Shown piece by piece: positions 50,973 through 59,546 of a stretch of DNA of 64,000 nucleotides. The first letter of the stretch is position 1, and each line of letters opens with the position of its first letter. The stretch comes from Burkholderia guangdongensis (lineage in GTDB: Bacteria; Pseudomonadota; Gammaproteobacteria; Burkholderiales; Burkholderiaceae). The translations under genes were made by a program, and so were the position numbers. Below the pieces are notes generated by a model, which was not told the origin of the DNA, did no database searches, and saw only the letters and a program-made list of their open reading frames with translations. The stretch covers positions 62,001 to 126,000 of the forward strand of contig NZ_JACBNX010000020.1 in the NCBI RefSeq assembly GCF_013403875.1, read 5' to 3'.

Positions 50973-51650
50973 TCAAAGCCATGCCATGCCTTGCCGGACC
51001 GAGTCGTGCGCGTTCTCGGTCAGCGGATCGCCATGGGCAAGCGCCACACGCTCGAAAGGCCACGCCAGCAGTTTGTCGATGCATGCGCGGGCAACCTGTC
51101 TGTCCCGATAGACCACGCGAAGCAGCGGATGCCAGCCGACGTGCCCGAGGACGCCGCCCATGCGCAGGTAGTTCCGCGTCAGCCAGTGCGGCGAATGGTG
51201 GAAGTTCTCGACCAGGTCGCAGGCAATCAGCGTGCGCGTGGCCGGGTGGTAGAACACCGTCTCTCCCAACAGGCAGCCTTCGATCGTCAGCAACTCGAGA
51301 TCGTCTTGCCACTCCGGATGCGGCGTTTCCGTCAGCATCGCGCCGAAGCGCAAATCCCTGCGCTTGCGTTGCAGGGCGGCCGGGCCGTGCAGCAAGGCTT
51401 GCGGATACGCGGCGGCGGCCTCGGCCGCATACATGTGGTGAAACAGGTTCGGGCAGACGATGTGCGCGACTTCCCCGAGCGCATCGATTTCGGACCGCAG
51501 CGTGCTTTCCAGCGGCACCGGCGAATGAAGCAGCAGCCTGCCCGACGACAGTCGGATGACCGTCATGCGTGTGCCGACCTGCAGACCGATGAAAGAATGC
51601 GGGGCCGATGCGGTCCAGATATCCGTCGCAAATGAATGAAGGGCAGACAT
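50973..51650 (-). CDS. DUF4336 domain protein
   Basis: A 225-aa cytosolic protein with the pattern of DUF4336: VGTRMTVIRLSSGRLLLHSPV, HIVCPNLFHHMYAAEAAAAYPQA, LLGETVFYHPATRTLIACDLV and ERVALAHGDPL. The layout recalls a metallo-beta-lactamase fold with reduced metal ligands (HH and HGD). Function is unknown. ATG 51650 (MSALHSF) is preferred to 51698, whose lead is unlike the family. It is followed by the SGNH esterase gene on the same strand. Confidence 0.75.
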   Translation of the reverse strand: MSALHSFATDIWTASAPHSFIGLQVGTRMTVIRLSSGRLLLHSPVPLESTLRSEIDALGEVAHIVCPNLFHHMYAAEAAAAYPQALLHGPAALQRKRRDLRFGAMLTETPHPEWQDDLELLTIEGCLLGETVFYHPATRTLIACDLVENFHHSPHWLTRNYLRMGGVLGHVGWHPLLRVVYRDRQVARACIDKLLAWPFERVALAHGDPLTENAHDSVRQGMAWL

Positions 51651-51837
51651 CGCCAAATCCGACAATGTTCGAGTTGTAAACATTGTCGGTCGCGCCATTT
51701 GACACCGTCAAATAAGTGGAAACCCCCTGAAACGAGGTGGCGGCGTCGCCGGATGTCTGGCCAGAAACGACAGACGGCGCGACGGAAACCCGTCGCGCCG
51801 TCATCGGCCTTTGTCTCGCGCAGGCCGTGATGCAGCC

Positions 51838-53487
51838 TTACTGCGTCGCGGCGACCACCGCGCCATACGCATTCAGGATGCCGGTGCCGGGCGGCTTGGC
51901 CTGCGTGCACTGTTCGGTCGGGTCCGTCACGGTCGACGCGTGCGCGCTGTCCCGCAGCTTCTCGAGAACCTGCGGCGGCGTCAGCGCGGGATTGCGCGCC
52001 AGCATCAGCGCCGCCACCCCGGCGACCAGCGGCGTCGCGAAGCTCGTGCCGTCGGCGCTCGCGTAGCCGTCCTGGCCCGGCCCCTGCTGGCCGTCATTCC
52101 ACGTCGACATGATGCCCACGCCGGGCGCGCTCAGCGTGACGTCCGTGCCGAAGTTGCTGAACGACGCCCGCGAGCCGTCCTTGGCGGTCGCCGCGACGGC
52201 GACCACGCCGCGGCAATTCGCCGGCTGATCCAGCGACGTCGTGTCCCCGCTGTTGCCGGCGGCGGCGATGACGCTCACGCCCCGCGCGGTCACGTCGTCG
52301 ATCGCTTGCTGCATCGTCACGCTGCAAGGTCCGCTGCTGCCGAGACTGAGGTTGATGATCTTCGCCGGCGTCGGATTCGGCGGCACGCCGTCGATCGGCA
52401 TGCCGGCCGCCCAGCGCATCGCGTCGGCGATGTCGGTCATCGAACCGCCGCACTTGCCGAGCACGCGTATCGGCTGGACCTTGCCGAGCCACGACACCCC
52501 CGCGATGCCATGTCCGTTGTTCGCGCTCGCGCCGATCAGGCCGGCGACGAGCGTGCCGTGCCAGCTGCTGTTGCTCGGCCCGGATGCGCATTGATAGTAC
52601 GGGCTGGTCGGGTCGTTCAGTTCCTGCTGCGTGACCCAGTCGCCCGGATCGGTCGCGTCCGGCCCGCGCGCGCCGCCGTTGTTGCTGGTGGCGGCGTTGG
52701 AGATGAAGTTGTAGCCCGGCACCAGATTGGCGGTCAGGTCGTGATGCGGGCGGTAGCCGGTGTCGAGCACGGCGACCACTTCGCTCGACGAACCCGTGGT
52801 CAGGTCCCAGGCTTGAGGCACCTCGGCGCCGGCGTTCGGGTCGGTCAAATACCACTGGTGGGAAAAGCCGGGATCGGTCGCGACCTCGCGGATCGACATG
52901 CGACTATCGGGCTCCGCATATTTGACGTCCGGGTCGGCGGCGAATGCGTTGGCGAGCGCTTTCGCGTCCGCGGCCGACAGACGCTGCCCGAGCGCCACCA
53001 CGGCCGCGCCGCCGGACATCATGCGCTCGAGCTTCACGGCCGGCGCCGAAACGGCGGCGAACGCATGCGCGGCCGGTCCGCTCGCATTGCCGGACGCGCT
53101 CATCACGCGCTGAATGACTGCCTGAACGCGCGCCTGGTCGCTGACCTGGGCCATCGCCTGCCCGGGCGTCGTGGTCGAGCGTGGCTGCAGCATGACGACC
53201 ATGTGATCGCTCGGCGGCTCCACTGGCGCCGCGCTCGCCGTCTGGCAAGGATTGCCCTCGGCCGGCCCTTCGACGATCTGGTCGGCGGTCGTGCCGATGT
53301 CCGAGGCGGAATCGGGCCCGGAGGCGGTGGTTCCAGCGCTGCCGCCGCCTCCACCTCCGTCACCGCCGCCTCCGCCACAGCCGGCAAGCAGAAAAATCGC
53401 AATGGAAAACGCGCTCGCCAGCTTGAGCGGCTGGCGGAGCGCCGCTCCGCGGGAATGGCGGCGGCCCTCAATATTCTTGGTATACAT
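51838..53487 (-). CDS. S8 family subtilisin-like serine protease, lipoprotein
   Basis: A 549-aa protease. A signal ends in the lipobox LAGC (Cys37), followed by a Gly-rich linker. A region of ~150 residues looks like an I9-type propeptide (MVVMLQPRSTTTP...). The catalytic triad is Asp in VAVLDTGYRPHHD, His in SSWHGTLVAGLIG and Ser in DGTSFATPLVAGVAALML; the oxyanion Asn is in IAAAGNSGDT. The chain is tethered to a membrane, unlike most secreted subtilisins. ATG 53487 has CTGGAGA upstream; a longer frame exists but lacks signal character. Confidence 0.9.
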   Translation of the reverse strand: MYTKNIEGRRHSRGAALRQPLKLASAFSIAIFLLAGCGGGGGDGGGGGGSAGTTASGPDSASDIGTTADQIVEGPAEGNPCQTASAAPVEPPSDHMVVMLQPRSTTTPGQAMAQVSDQARVQAVIQRVMSASGNASGPAAHAFAAVSAPAVKLERMMSGGAAVVALGQRLSAADAKALANAFAADPDVKYAEPDSRMSIREVATDPGFSHQWYLTDPNAGAEVPQAWDLTTGSSSEVVAVLDTGYRPHHDLTANLVPGYNFISNAATSNNGGARGPDATDPGDWVTQQELNDPTSPYYQCASGPSNSSWHGTLVAGLIGASANNGHGIAGVSWLGKVQPIRVLGKCGGSMTDIADAMRWAAGMPIDGVPPNPTPAKIINLSLGSSGPCSVTMQQAIDDVTARGVSVIAAAGNSGDTTSLDQPANCRGVVAVAATAKDGSRASFSNFGTDVTLSAPGVGIMSTWNDGQQGPGQDGYASADGTSFATPLVAGVAALMLARNPALTPPQVLEKLRDSAHASTVTDPTEQCTQAKPPGTGILNAYGAVVAATQ

Positions 53488-54135
53488 GGTCGATCTCCAG
53501 TCAGGTGGCAGGCAATTCATATGCTCGCGTGCGTCTTGGCAGTCCGCGCGGCGCCAGGCTTATTGGCGTCGTCGACCGGTGCGGTGACGGAGCCATTGCG
53601 ATCGAATTACCGTGTTGGAGATTCGTGCGACGGCCACTCACCAACGCAACCCGACAGCCGGTGCCATTTTCATAAAACGCATTTCATCGGCACGGCAGGG
53701 ATCGGCGAGCATATGGCCGAAAGATAAATCAATTGCCAATAATTACTGGCCTTTATTTCAAATATACAAGATATTAAATTTACCTAAACAAATTCTTTCT
53801 TGAGCATTACTATCGATTGGAGCCTGTTCGCGCACATGGCCGATACTATTATTTCCGCGACGCATTGAAATCGGGTGCAACGTATATCTCAACTTGTCAG
53901 GTGCGGGTGAATTTAGGCAAGCACATGAAAATAAAGAGGTTTTTTATATTTATTGGCCCGGCTCAATGATTGATGGGGAGATTTCAATACTCGATGCGTT
54001 GCGGTTTTTTAAAATCGCGACATTTCAATGGTTGGCTGAATGGGGTGAAATAAGGACGGCCGTACAACATTATGGTCGTCGGCTTTTTTTACATTCTTCG
54101 ACATTTTTGAATGATTCCGCGCTCGCCGAAAAACA
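53488..54135. other. AT-rich intergenic region
   Basis: About 650 bases upstream of the protease gene. From about 53720 to 54130 the composition is markedly AT-richer than the surroundings. One plus-strand open frame (53894-54247, TTG start) has a plausible beginning but runs through the terminator and into antisense-like sequence, so I do not call it. Promoters of the protease gene must lie at the left end. Confidence 0.5.
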
Positions 54136-54160
54136 GAAACCCGCCGAAAAGGCGGGTTTC
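54136..54160. terminator. Strong hairpin terminator, probably bidirectional
   Basis: GAAACCCGCC and GGCGGGTTTC enclose the loop GAAAA. On the minus strand it is followed by TGTTTTTC, on the plus by TTCATT. It would end transcripts of the small-gene cluster to the right. 54161-54408 holds no supported gene. Confidence 0.8.
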
Positions 54161-54408
54161 TTCATTACATCGAACGGGTGCCGTCGAACAAAATGGATGA
54201 TCGACTGCACCTCGAGGCGGACAACTCGATGCGCATGGTTCGCCTGACACAGAACGCATTGGCGGTCAGACGCTTACACGCGCCGACACCTGGCGTGATG
54301 AGCGCCGCGCTGGAAGCGTAGGCGTTCTTGAAGATCGCGGGGCAGGAGGAAGGACGGGATAGGGCGAGGAAGGCGTTGTCGATGCCCGGGCGTGCGCCGG
54401 CCGCTCGC

Positions 54409-54615
54409 TCATCCCTGGATACTGAGCGCTTTTTCGAGCGCGGCAATCAGTTTGAATGCGTCGTCCCGACCGATCAGAAAACCGCGGTTGGTGTATTCGC
54501 AACCGAAAGCATAAAAGCTCGGCAGAAGCGTCACCATGCCTTTCTGTTGATCGAAATCGACTTCGCATTTCGTCAACGGGAAGAACGGCGGAGCTTCCGT
54601 CTGCATGTTGGGCAC
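54409..54615 (-). CDS. Hypothetical protein (68 aa) downstream of rpsU
   Basis: Not recognised. MPNMQTEAPPFFPLTKCEVDFD is followed by a mixed alpha/beta region (GMVTLLPSFYAFGCEYTNRG, then FKLIAALEKAL). No signal or membrane helix; two Cys. It begins 9 bp after the S21 gene on the same strand and the ATG has GGAGGCC upstream, so it is almost certainly translated with S21. Its role is unknown; ribosome or stress association is a guess from position. Confidence 0.65.
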   Translation of the reverse strand: MPNMQTEAPPFFPLTKCEVDFDQQKGMVTLLPSFYAFGCEYTNRGFLIGRDDAFKLIAALEKALSIQG

Positions 54616-54624
54616 GACGGCCTC

Positions 54625-54837
54625 CTAGTACATTTTGCGGGGCGGCAACATGCGCTTCGCACGCAGGCGCTGCCTGGCCACGGCGCTGGCTTTTTTCCGC
54701 TTGCGCTCCGCCGTGGGTTTTTCATAGCTGGTGCGACTGCGCAACTCCCGGATCAGGCCTGTTTTCTCGATGTCTCTTCGGAATCGCCGCAGCGCGACGT
54801 CGATCGGTTCGTTGGCCTTGAGTGTGATGGTGGTCAT
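54625..54837 (-). CDS. rpsU: 30S ribosomal protein S21 (paralogue)
   Basis: A 70-aa S21. MTTITLKANEPIDVALRRFRR is the start, followed by EKTGLIRELRSRTSYEKPTAERKRKK and a basic tail. S21 sits near the anti-Shine-Dalgarno region and influences initiation. Burkholderia often carry more than one S21 gene. This copy is not in the usual dnaG-type context but among small unknown genes and infA/cspA-like genes, so it may be the specialised copy. Confidence 0.93.
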   Translation of the reverse strand: MTTITLKANEPIDVALRRFRRDIEKTGLIRELRSRTSYEKPTAERKRKKASAVARQRLRAKRMLPPRKMY

Positions 54838-54871
54838 GTAGATCCTGTTTTGCAGCGTTTGAGAGGAAAAG

Positions 54872-55093
54872 CTAGCCGAGTTGTGTCATGACGGCACTCG
54901 CGATCCCGTCGGACTCGAATTCCGAATATCCGGCTCCGATCGATAGCGCGCGTACCGCAGCGAACATCTGCAACTCTTGTTGATGGGACTGCGCCGAATC
55001 GGCGATTCCAGTGGGCAGGGCGGTGCCGGTCCAGGTGACTGCGCGTCGCCTGATCAGGTCGATAAGTTCGTCGACGATCATTTCGTTCTCCAC
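54872..55093 (-). CDS. Hypothetical protein (73 aa) upstream of rpsU
   Basis: Not recognised. It starts MENEMIVDELIDLIRRRAVTW, contains ALPTGIADSAQSHQQELQMF and ends with an acidic, hydrophobic helix (GYSEFESDGIASAVMTQLG). It looks like a small helical, acidic cytosolic protein. 34 bp separate it from rpsU. The ATG follows a GTGGAGAACG context. Its consistent position with translation genes is the only hint to function. Confidence 0.55.
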   Translation of the reverse strand: MENEMIVDELIDLIRRRAVTWTGTALPTGIADSAQSHQQELQMFAAVRALSIGAGYSEFESDGIASAVMTQLG

Positions 55094-55128
55094 ATTGTTG
55101 GTAGATCGAATTGCCGTGGCGAGACGCG

Positions 55129-55413
55129 TCAGGGCATGTCGGAAAAGAAGCCCTGTTTGCCGCGATTGTCGTCGATGATGTTCTCGGCATAGAGCAGCGA
55201 AGCACGACGCGCATCACCGGCGGTGCCAAACGGCGGGCACTCGAGCAGTCTGAATGTCTGGCTTTGCGTCAGGGTGTCGGTGGTGCCGCGAAGGCAAATC
55301 TTCACTGCGGCGTCGAAGCCGGCGTCGTAGTTATGCGGGGAACCATTCTGCGCCGGTACGTGAGGGTAAATCAGTGGATAAATCTCGAATCCACGGTAGA
55401 GATGCATGCTCAT
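55129..55413 (-). CDS. Hypothetical protein (94 aa)
   Basis: Not recognised with certainty. MSMHLYRGFEIYPLIYPHVP begins an apparently beta-rich part (YDAGFDAAVKICLRGTTDT), then a helical end around GDARRASLLYAENIID. No signal. ATG 55413 has AGGAG upstream (minus strand) at good distance. 35 bp upstream of the 73-aa gene on the same strand. The 55414-55761 interval upstream holds no supported gene; it is GC-rich with G runs. Confidence 0.6.
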   Translation of the reverse strand: MSMHLYRGFEIYPLIYPHVPAQNGSPHNYDAGFDAAVKICLRGTTDTLTQSQTFRLLECPPFGTAGDARRASLLYAENIIDDNRGKQGFFSDMP

Positions 55414-55761
55414 GACGAACTCCTGGGTTCGGTCGCAACGAATCGCGCGCGGACGAACGCATCCCGTCGGTATCGCCTCTGCGTGGCGCGACGGGGGGTG
55501 AAAGGGGCAACAATACGTGCGGGGAAGGACGCGACGCAGTAGAGGGCAGATGGAGGGCGAGCAGCCAGAGGAAAAATGAGTGCTCGGTTGGGTTCATCAT
55601 ACGCGCATCGTGCGCCGAGCGTCCATCTTATTCCGGGCTGCGCGCAAGGGCGCGTGGGACGCGGCGGGCGGGCGCGCGAGGGCGGGTGGGGTTGGGGTGC
55701 GTCGGACGGAGGGGCGCGCGATCGATTCGTCCGTGCGTTCATCGCGCCGGGCGCGATCCGG

Positions 55762-56028
55762 CTAGCGTCGAACGAATCGCCTTCCGGTCGACGGGGCCGA
55801 TGCCCGTTCGTCCTTGTGGCGGTAGTTGATGCGGCCCTTGGTCAGGTCATAGACCGACAGCTCCAGCCTGACCCGATCGCCGGCGAGGATCCTGATATGG
55901 TGGCGGCGCATGCGCCCCGACGCGTAGGCGGCGACGACCGCGCCGTTCTCCAGCGTCACGCGAAACCGGCTGTCGGGAAGTACTTCATCGACGACGCCGT
56001 CTAGTTCCAGCAACTCTTCTTTTGCCAA
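55762..56028 (-). CDS. infA: Translation initiation factor IF-1 (paralogue, TTG start)
   Basis: An 88-aa S1/OB-fold protein. The frame begins with TTG at 56028 (LAKEELLELDGVVDEVLPDS), with GGAGA six bases upstream. VTLENGAVVAAYASGRMRRHHIRILAGDRV and LYDLTKGRINYRHKDER-like sequence complete the fold. It has an Arg/Ser-rich C-terminal tail of ~14 residues missing in standard 72-aa IF-1. A long frame upstream to 56541 is not real. Burkholderia have a second IF-1 of this type. It probably helps initiation in special conditions. Confidence 0.9.
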   Translation of the reverse strand: MAKEELLELDGVVDEVLPDSRFRVTLENGAVVAAYASGRMRRHHIRILAGDRVRLELSVYDLTKGRINYRHKDERASAPSTGRRFVRR

Positions 56029-56380
56029 ACCAATTCTCCAATCAACGTGATTGACCGCATTCGCCGGCGACGCCGTCGTGGCTGCAGGGCTGCGATGGCT
56101 TCCGCACGATGCGGACTGGCGGTCATGAGGCGCGCTTGCGGCGTCGCTTGCGCGATGCGATGAGCGGGGCGTCCAGCGATGTGCCGCGAGAGGGAGCGGA
56201 CGGGAGCGCCGCGCCTTCGATGCGGCGTGCATCTGCACCTTGCTTGCTCGACATCCGATGCGAAAGAGGCGGTCCCGATCGAACTGCATCGGGACGCTGG
56301 CATCCGCGACGGAGTGGCGGGTGCTTGCCGGAAGGCGGGGATGTGCCGGCCGCGCGAACGGGGCCGGCGACAGATGTGGG

Positions 56381-56584
56381 TTACAGCGGGGTGATGTTCG
56401 ACGCTTGCAGGCCCTTGGGGCCGCTCTTCGTCTCGTAGCTGACCTTTTGGCCTTCGGCGAGGGTCTTGAAGCCGTCGCCGCGAATCTCCGAGAAGTGCGC
56501 GAACAGATCGTCGCCGCCCTTGTCCGGCGTGATGAAACCAAAACCCTTGCTATCGTTGAACCACTTGACGGTACCGGTATCCAT
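56381..56584 (-). CDS. cspA: Cold-shock protein (CspA family)
   Basis: A 67-aa single cold-shock domain. MDTGTVKWFNDSKGFGFITPD contains RNP1 (KGFGFI), and DDLFAHFSEI contains RNP2-like LFAHF. It binds single-stranded RNA/DNA and melts mRNA structure. ATG 56584 follows CAGGAGA at good spacing. An inverted repeat about 90 bp upstream may belong to its leader. The infA paralogue follows 352 bp downstream on the same strand; that gap shows no gene. Confidence 0.95.
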   Translation of the reverse strand: MDTGTVKWFNDSKGFGFITPDKGGDDLFAHFSEIRGDGFKTLAEGQKVSYETKSGPKGLQASNITPL

Positions 56585-56667
56585 GTAGATCTCCTGAGAA
56601 TGGACGAACATATGCGTGCCGATAGACGGACGCGGGAAAAGAATCAAGGAGGGAGAGGACAACGAGT

Positions 56668-56683
56668 ACCGCACTGGTGCGGT
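56668..56683. repeat. Inverted repeat upstream of cspA
   Basis: ACCGCAC and GTGCGGT separated by TG form a perfect 7-bp dyad 84-99 bp ahead of the cspA start. It could be an operator or a leader-RNA hairpin involved in temperature control. Confidence 0.5.
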
Positions 56684-56860
56684 CAATGATGAGCAGCAAT
56701 CGCGCTTCTTGAATACTTCAGCGGGCCACATTACGCCTCGTCAAGGAATACGTCAAGCGCTTTCGACCGAGGGGCGGAACAAGTTGCGCGCGTTCGGTCG
56801 TCACTGAGGGAGACATTGCGACTCCCCATGCTCTGCCCCCGAGCCCGTCCGCGCGCGATC

Positions 56861-57208
56861 CTATTGGCACGAACCAGAAATCGTTTGATCGGATTGCTCG
56901 ATCATCTGCTCGCCTGTTTGCTTTTCTTGAGTCCAGGTCGGCAGTTCCTGACAGCTTTCGGCAACGCGCACAGTGAGTTCGCCTATTTTTCTGTTTGCCT
57001 TTGCCGATCCGCACACGGATGGCGTGGCCGCCGCCTGCTGGGCGAATTGATTGGCATACTGTGCGGCCTTCTGTTGCGCGACTTTGCAGCCGCCGCTCAG
57101 GTCAAGGTTCGCGATTTCGGGCGAAATGCTCTCGTCGGCCATGGCTGCCTGTCCAGTCAGGGATGCCGCAACGGCAAACGGAATCAGGAAGGAGAGGTGG
57201 GTTTTCAT
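56861..57208 (-). CDS. Secreted hypothetical protein (115 aa)
   Basis: MKTHLSFLIPFAVAASLTGQ is a signal peptide with cleavage expected after AAMA. The mature part of ~92 aa starts DESISPEIANLDLSGGC, is Gln/Ala/Ser-rich and has four Cys (in GGCK, SVCGS, ESCQEL and SGSCQ), so two disulfides are possible. No family recognised. ATG 57208 has AGGATAACG upstream. It is transcribed alone; 57209-57438 holds no other gene. Confidence 0.7.
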   Translation of the reverse strand: MKTHLSFLIPFAVAASLTGQAAMADESISPEIANLDLSGGCKVAQQKAAQYANQFAQQAAATPSVCGSAKANRKIGELTVRVAESCQELPTWTQEKQTGEQMIEQSDQTISGSCQ

Positions 57209-57438
57209 GTCGTTATCCTAATTTTGTCGATGATGTGTTGGAAAAGCTCAGGATCAATGCGCGTTGGCAAACGGCAGTCTTACTGACAGTGCAGGTCGTC
57301 CCTCGGTTGTCCGCCGTTCTACTTTCGTGCCAATCTAATCTCGGCGGTCAAGACAATCCATTCCTCATTTGGGGGGTAACGCGGCAGTTCTGGAGCCGCT
57401 GTGCCGAGCCATTTGATGTTTCCGGCCGAGCCGCGGCA

Positions 57439-58602
57439 TCAGGCGAACGCGTTCAGCGGCAGGTGAAGCATCAAGCGCATGAGCTCGGATTGGCGATCCG
57501 TATCGGTCTTGCGATAAATCGACTGAAGCTGTTTCCGCACGGTTTCATACTGGATGCCGAGCCTGACGGCGACCTCCTTGGGCGACAATCCCTCGCCGAG
57601 CGAGCGGCAAACGCGGATCTCGGCGGGCGTCAGGTTGAATGCCGCGCTGAGCAGCTCGGCGTCGACAGGGGGCGCCGACTCGGGGTGATAGAAGAGCAAA
57701 AGAACGAGCGGGCGCAGGCCGAACGCGCCGCTCACCTTGGGCGGAACCAGCAGCGTGAAGAACGCGTAGAGCGTTTCATCCGCCTGCCCCATGCCTTTGC
57801 GGGTGGTGATGGCCATCGAGCGATAGGTCGAGACTTCTTCGGGGATCTCGATTTCACCGCGTGCCAGTCCTTCCAGTCGCGCACACTCATTGCGGAACTG
57901 CGCTTGATATTCGATCGGCAGATGGAGTTTTCCGTCGGTGACGCCGACGAGCGAGGTTGAAGAGAGCAGGCGTGTCGCGGCTTCGTTGGCAAGGACCACG
58001 TTGCTGTCGGTCGTCAAAAGCATCACGGGCTGCCTGAGCTTGTTGACGAGCGCATGTCCCACCAGCGCTTTGGTCGAGAACGTATAGTTCTGGATCTGCA
58101 TCCGGACAGCCCGCGTCAGATGCGGAACGAGCTTGTCGAGAAAGCGAATCTCCGCGGGCCCGAGCGGGTTTTCGCCAACGGCCCGAAGCGCCGAAAAAAT
58201 AACACAAACGTTCGCATTGTCCACCAGCTTGCAGCCCGAGACGTAGCGTCGCCCGATTGGAATCAGAAAGTCCTGATAGAACGGGTCGTGGGCGACGAAA
58301 TCGTCGTCGAACACCTCGTGACAATGTATCCACTCTCCCGGATTTTGTTGCCGCATGAGCGCCATCCGCGGATCGATGCTGCCGTATCGCTGGATATAGG
58401 CAAGCTCGCCTTCGACGGGCAGATTGAAACCATCGCTGTAGGAAAGCGAGCCATGCTTTTTGTCGATGGCCAGCATGTGGATGACATTTGCTTCGATGGC
58501 CTGGCCGAGGGAGGTAAAGAAGTCGGGCCATCCAGACGGCTCAGCGACTGCTTCGTAAAGCAGATGAATGATTTCTTCGTAACGCTCTGTCGACAGATCC
58601 AT
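57439..58602 (-). CDS. LuxR-family transcriptional regulator with PAS-like sensory region
   Basis: A 387-aa regulator. The last ~65 residues form the LuxR HTH: LTPAEIRVCRSLGEGLSPKEVAVRLGIQYETVRKQLQSIYRK. The N-terminal 300 residues lack the autoinducer-binding pattern and look like two PAS-type modules, the second near QPVMLLTTDSNVVLANEAA. Similar regulators respond to metabolites rather than acyl-homoserine lactones. ATG 58602 is taken as start; the frame runs on upstream only as antisense. It is divergent from the GST gene, 282 bp apart. Confidence 0.88.
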   Translation of the reverse strand: MDLSTERYEEIIHLLYEAVAEPSGWPDFFTSLGQAIEANVIHMLAIDKKHGSLSYSDGFNLPVEGELAYIQRYGSIDPRMALMRQQNPGEWIHCHEVFDDDFVAHDPFYQDFLIPIGRRYVSGCKLVDNANVCVIFSALRAVGENPLGPAEIRFLDKLVPHLTRAVRMQIQNYTFSTKALVGHALVNKLRQPVMLLTTDSNVVLANEAATRLLSSTSLVGVTDGKLHLPIEYQAQFRNECARLEGLARGEIEIPEEVSTYRSMAITTRKGMGQADETLYAFFTLLVPPKVSGAFGLRPLVLLLFYHPESAPPVDAELLSAAFNLTPAEIRVCRSLGEGLSPKEVAVRLGIQYETVRKQLQSIYRKTDTDRQSELMRLMLHLPLNAFA

Positions 58603-58884
58603 CTGGAATCCCCTCTTTTCGGTCGTTCGTTTTCTTTGTTGTGTCGCTACCGGTTCGCACCAGCCGTCAAGTCTGAATAGCGGTGTCGCGTTGTCGCGAT
58701 GGGCGGTTCGACCGGATAGTCGTTGTATGGAGGACAATCTACACCGCGCAGATTTCCAACTGCTTACCATCGAACCCGGAAGGGGTGGCACGAAACGAAC
58801 ACCGCACCGACGACGCGAACCGGACAAGGAAGCGCATACTTCACCTTCCAGGATTTCCAGAACCCGCACGCACAAGGAGCCCGC

Positions 58885-59508
58885 ATGTTGAAAGTGCTTG
58901 GAAGAATCACGTCGGTCAACGTCCGCAAGGTCCTCTGGACCTGCGACGAATTGCAGCTTCCGTTCGAGCGCGAAGACTGGGGCGCGGGCTTCAGATCGAC
59001 CGCGACGCCCGAATTCCTCGCGCTGAATCCGAACGCGCTGATCCCGGTGATTCAGGACGGGGACTTCGTGCTGTGGGAGTCGAACACGATCATCCGCTAT
59101 CTCGCGAACCGCCACGGCGGCGAGTCGCTCTATCCGGCCGATCCGCAGTCGCGCGCGCGGGTCGATCAATGGATCGACTGGCAATCGGCGGAGCTGAACC
59201 CGTCGTGGGTCTACGCGTTCCTCGGGCTCGTCCGGCAATCGCCCGCGCATGGCGATCCGGCCGAGATCGAGCGGTCGATCAAGAGCTGGACTGCGCGCAT
59301 GACGACCCTGAACGGGCAGATCGAAGCCACCGGCGCGTTTGTCGCCGGCAAGCAGTTCTCGCTTGCCGACATCCCGGTCGCGCTGTCGGTGCATCGCTGG
59401 TTCTGCACGCCGTTCGAGCGGCCGGCGTTGCCGGCGGTGTCCGACTATTTCGCCCGTCTCGCGGAGCGGCCGGCCTTCGCGCGCTACTGCGCAAGCGCCA
59501 CGCCGTAA
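58885..59508 (+). CDS. Glutathione S-transferase
   Basis: A 207-aa GST. The N-terminal thioredoxin-like domain has MLKVLGRITSVNVRKVLWTC (Ser/Asn-type active site), NPNALIPVIQDGDFVLWESN with the cis-Pro and Glu-Ser that hold glutathione, and a helical C-terminal domain with QFSLADIPVAL. It conjugates or reduces electrophiles in the cytosol. ATG 58885 follows AAGGAGC; the frame upstream to 58723 is rejected. It is divergent from the LuxR gene and may be its target. Confidence 0.92.
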   Translation: MLKVLGRITSVNVRKVLWTCDELQLPFEREDWGAGFRSTATPEFLALNPNALIPVIQDGDFVLWESNTIIRYLANRHGGESLYPADPQSRARVDQWIDWQSAELNPSWVYAFLGLVRQSPAHGDPAEIERSIKSWTARMTTLNGQIEATGAFVAGKQFSLADIPVALSVHRWFCTPFERPALPAVSDYFARLAERPAFARYCASATP

Positions 59509-59546
59509 GCGTCGCCATCGCCGCCGACGCGCTGTCGCGCGCCCGC

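Noticed and set aside
53894..54247. 117-aa plus-strand open frame in the AT-rich tract
   Set aside because: The only start is TTG without a ribosome site, and the frame reads through a strong hairpin terminator.
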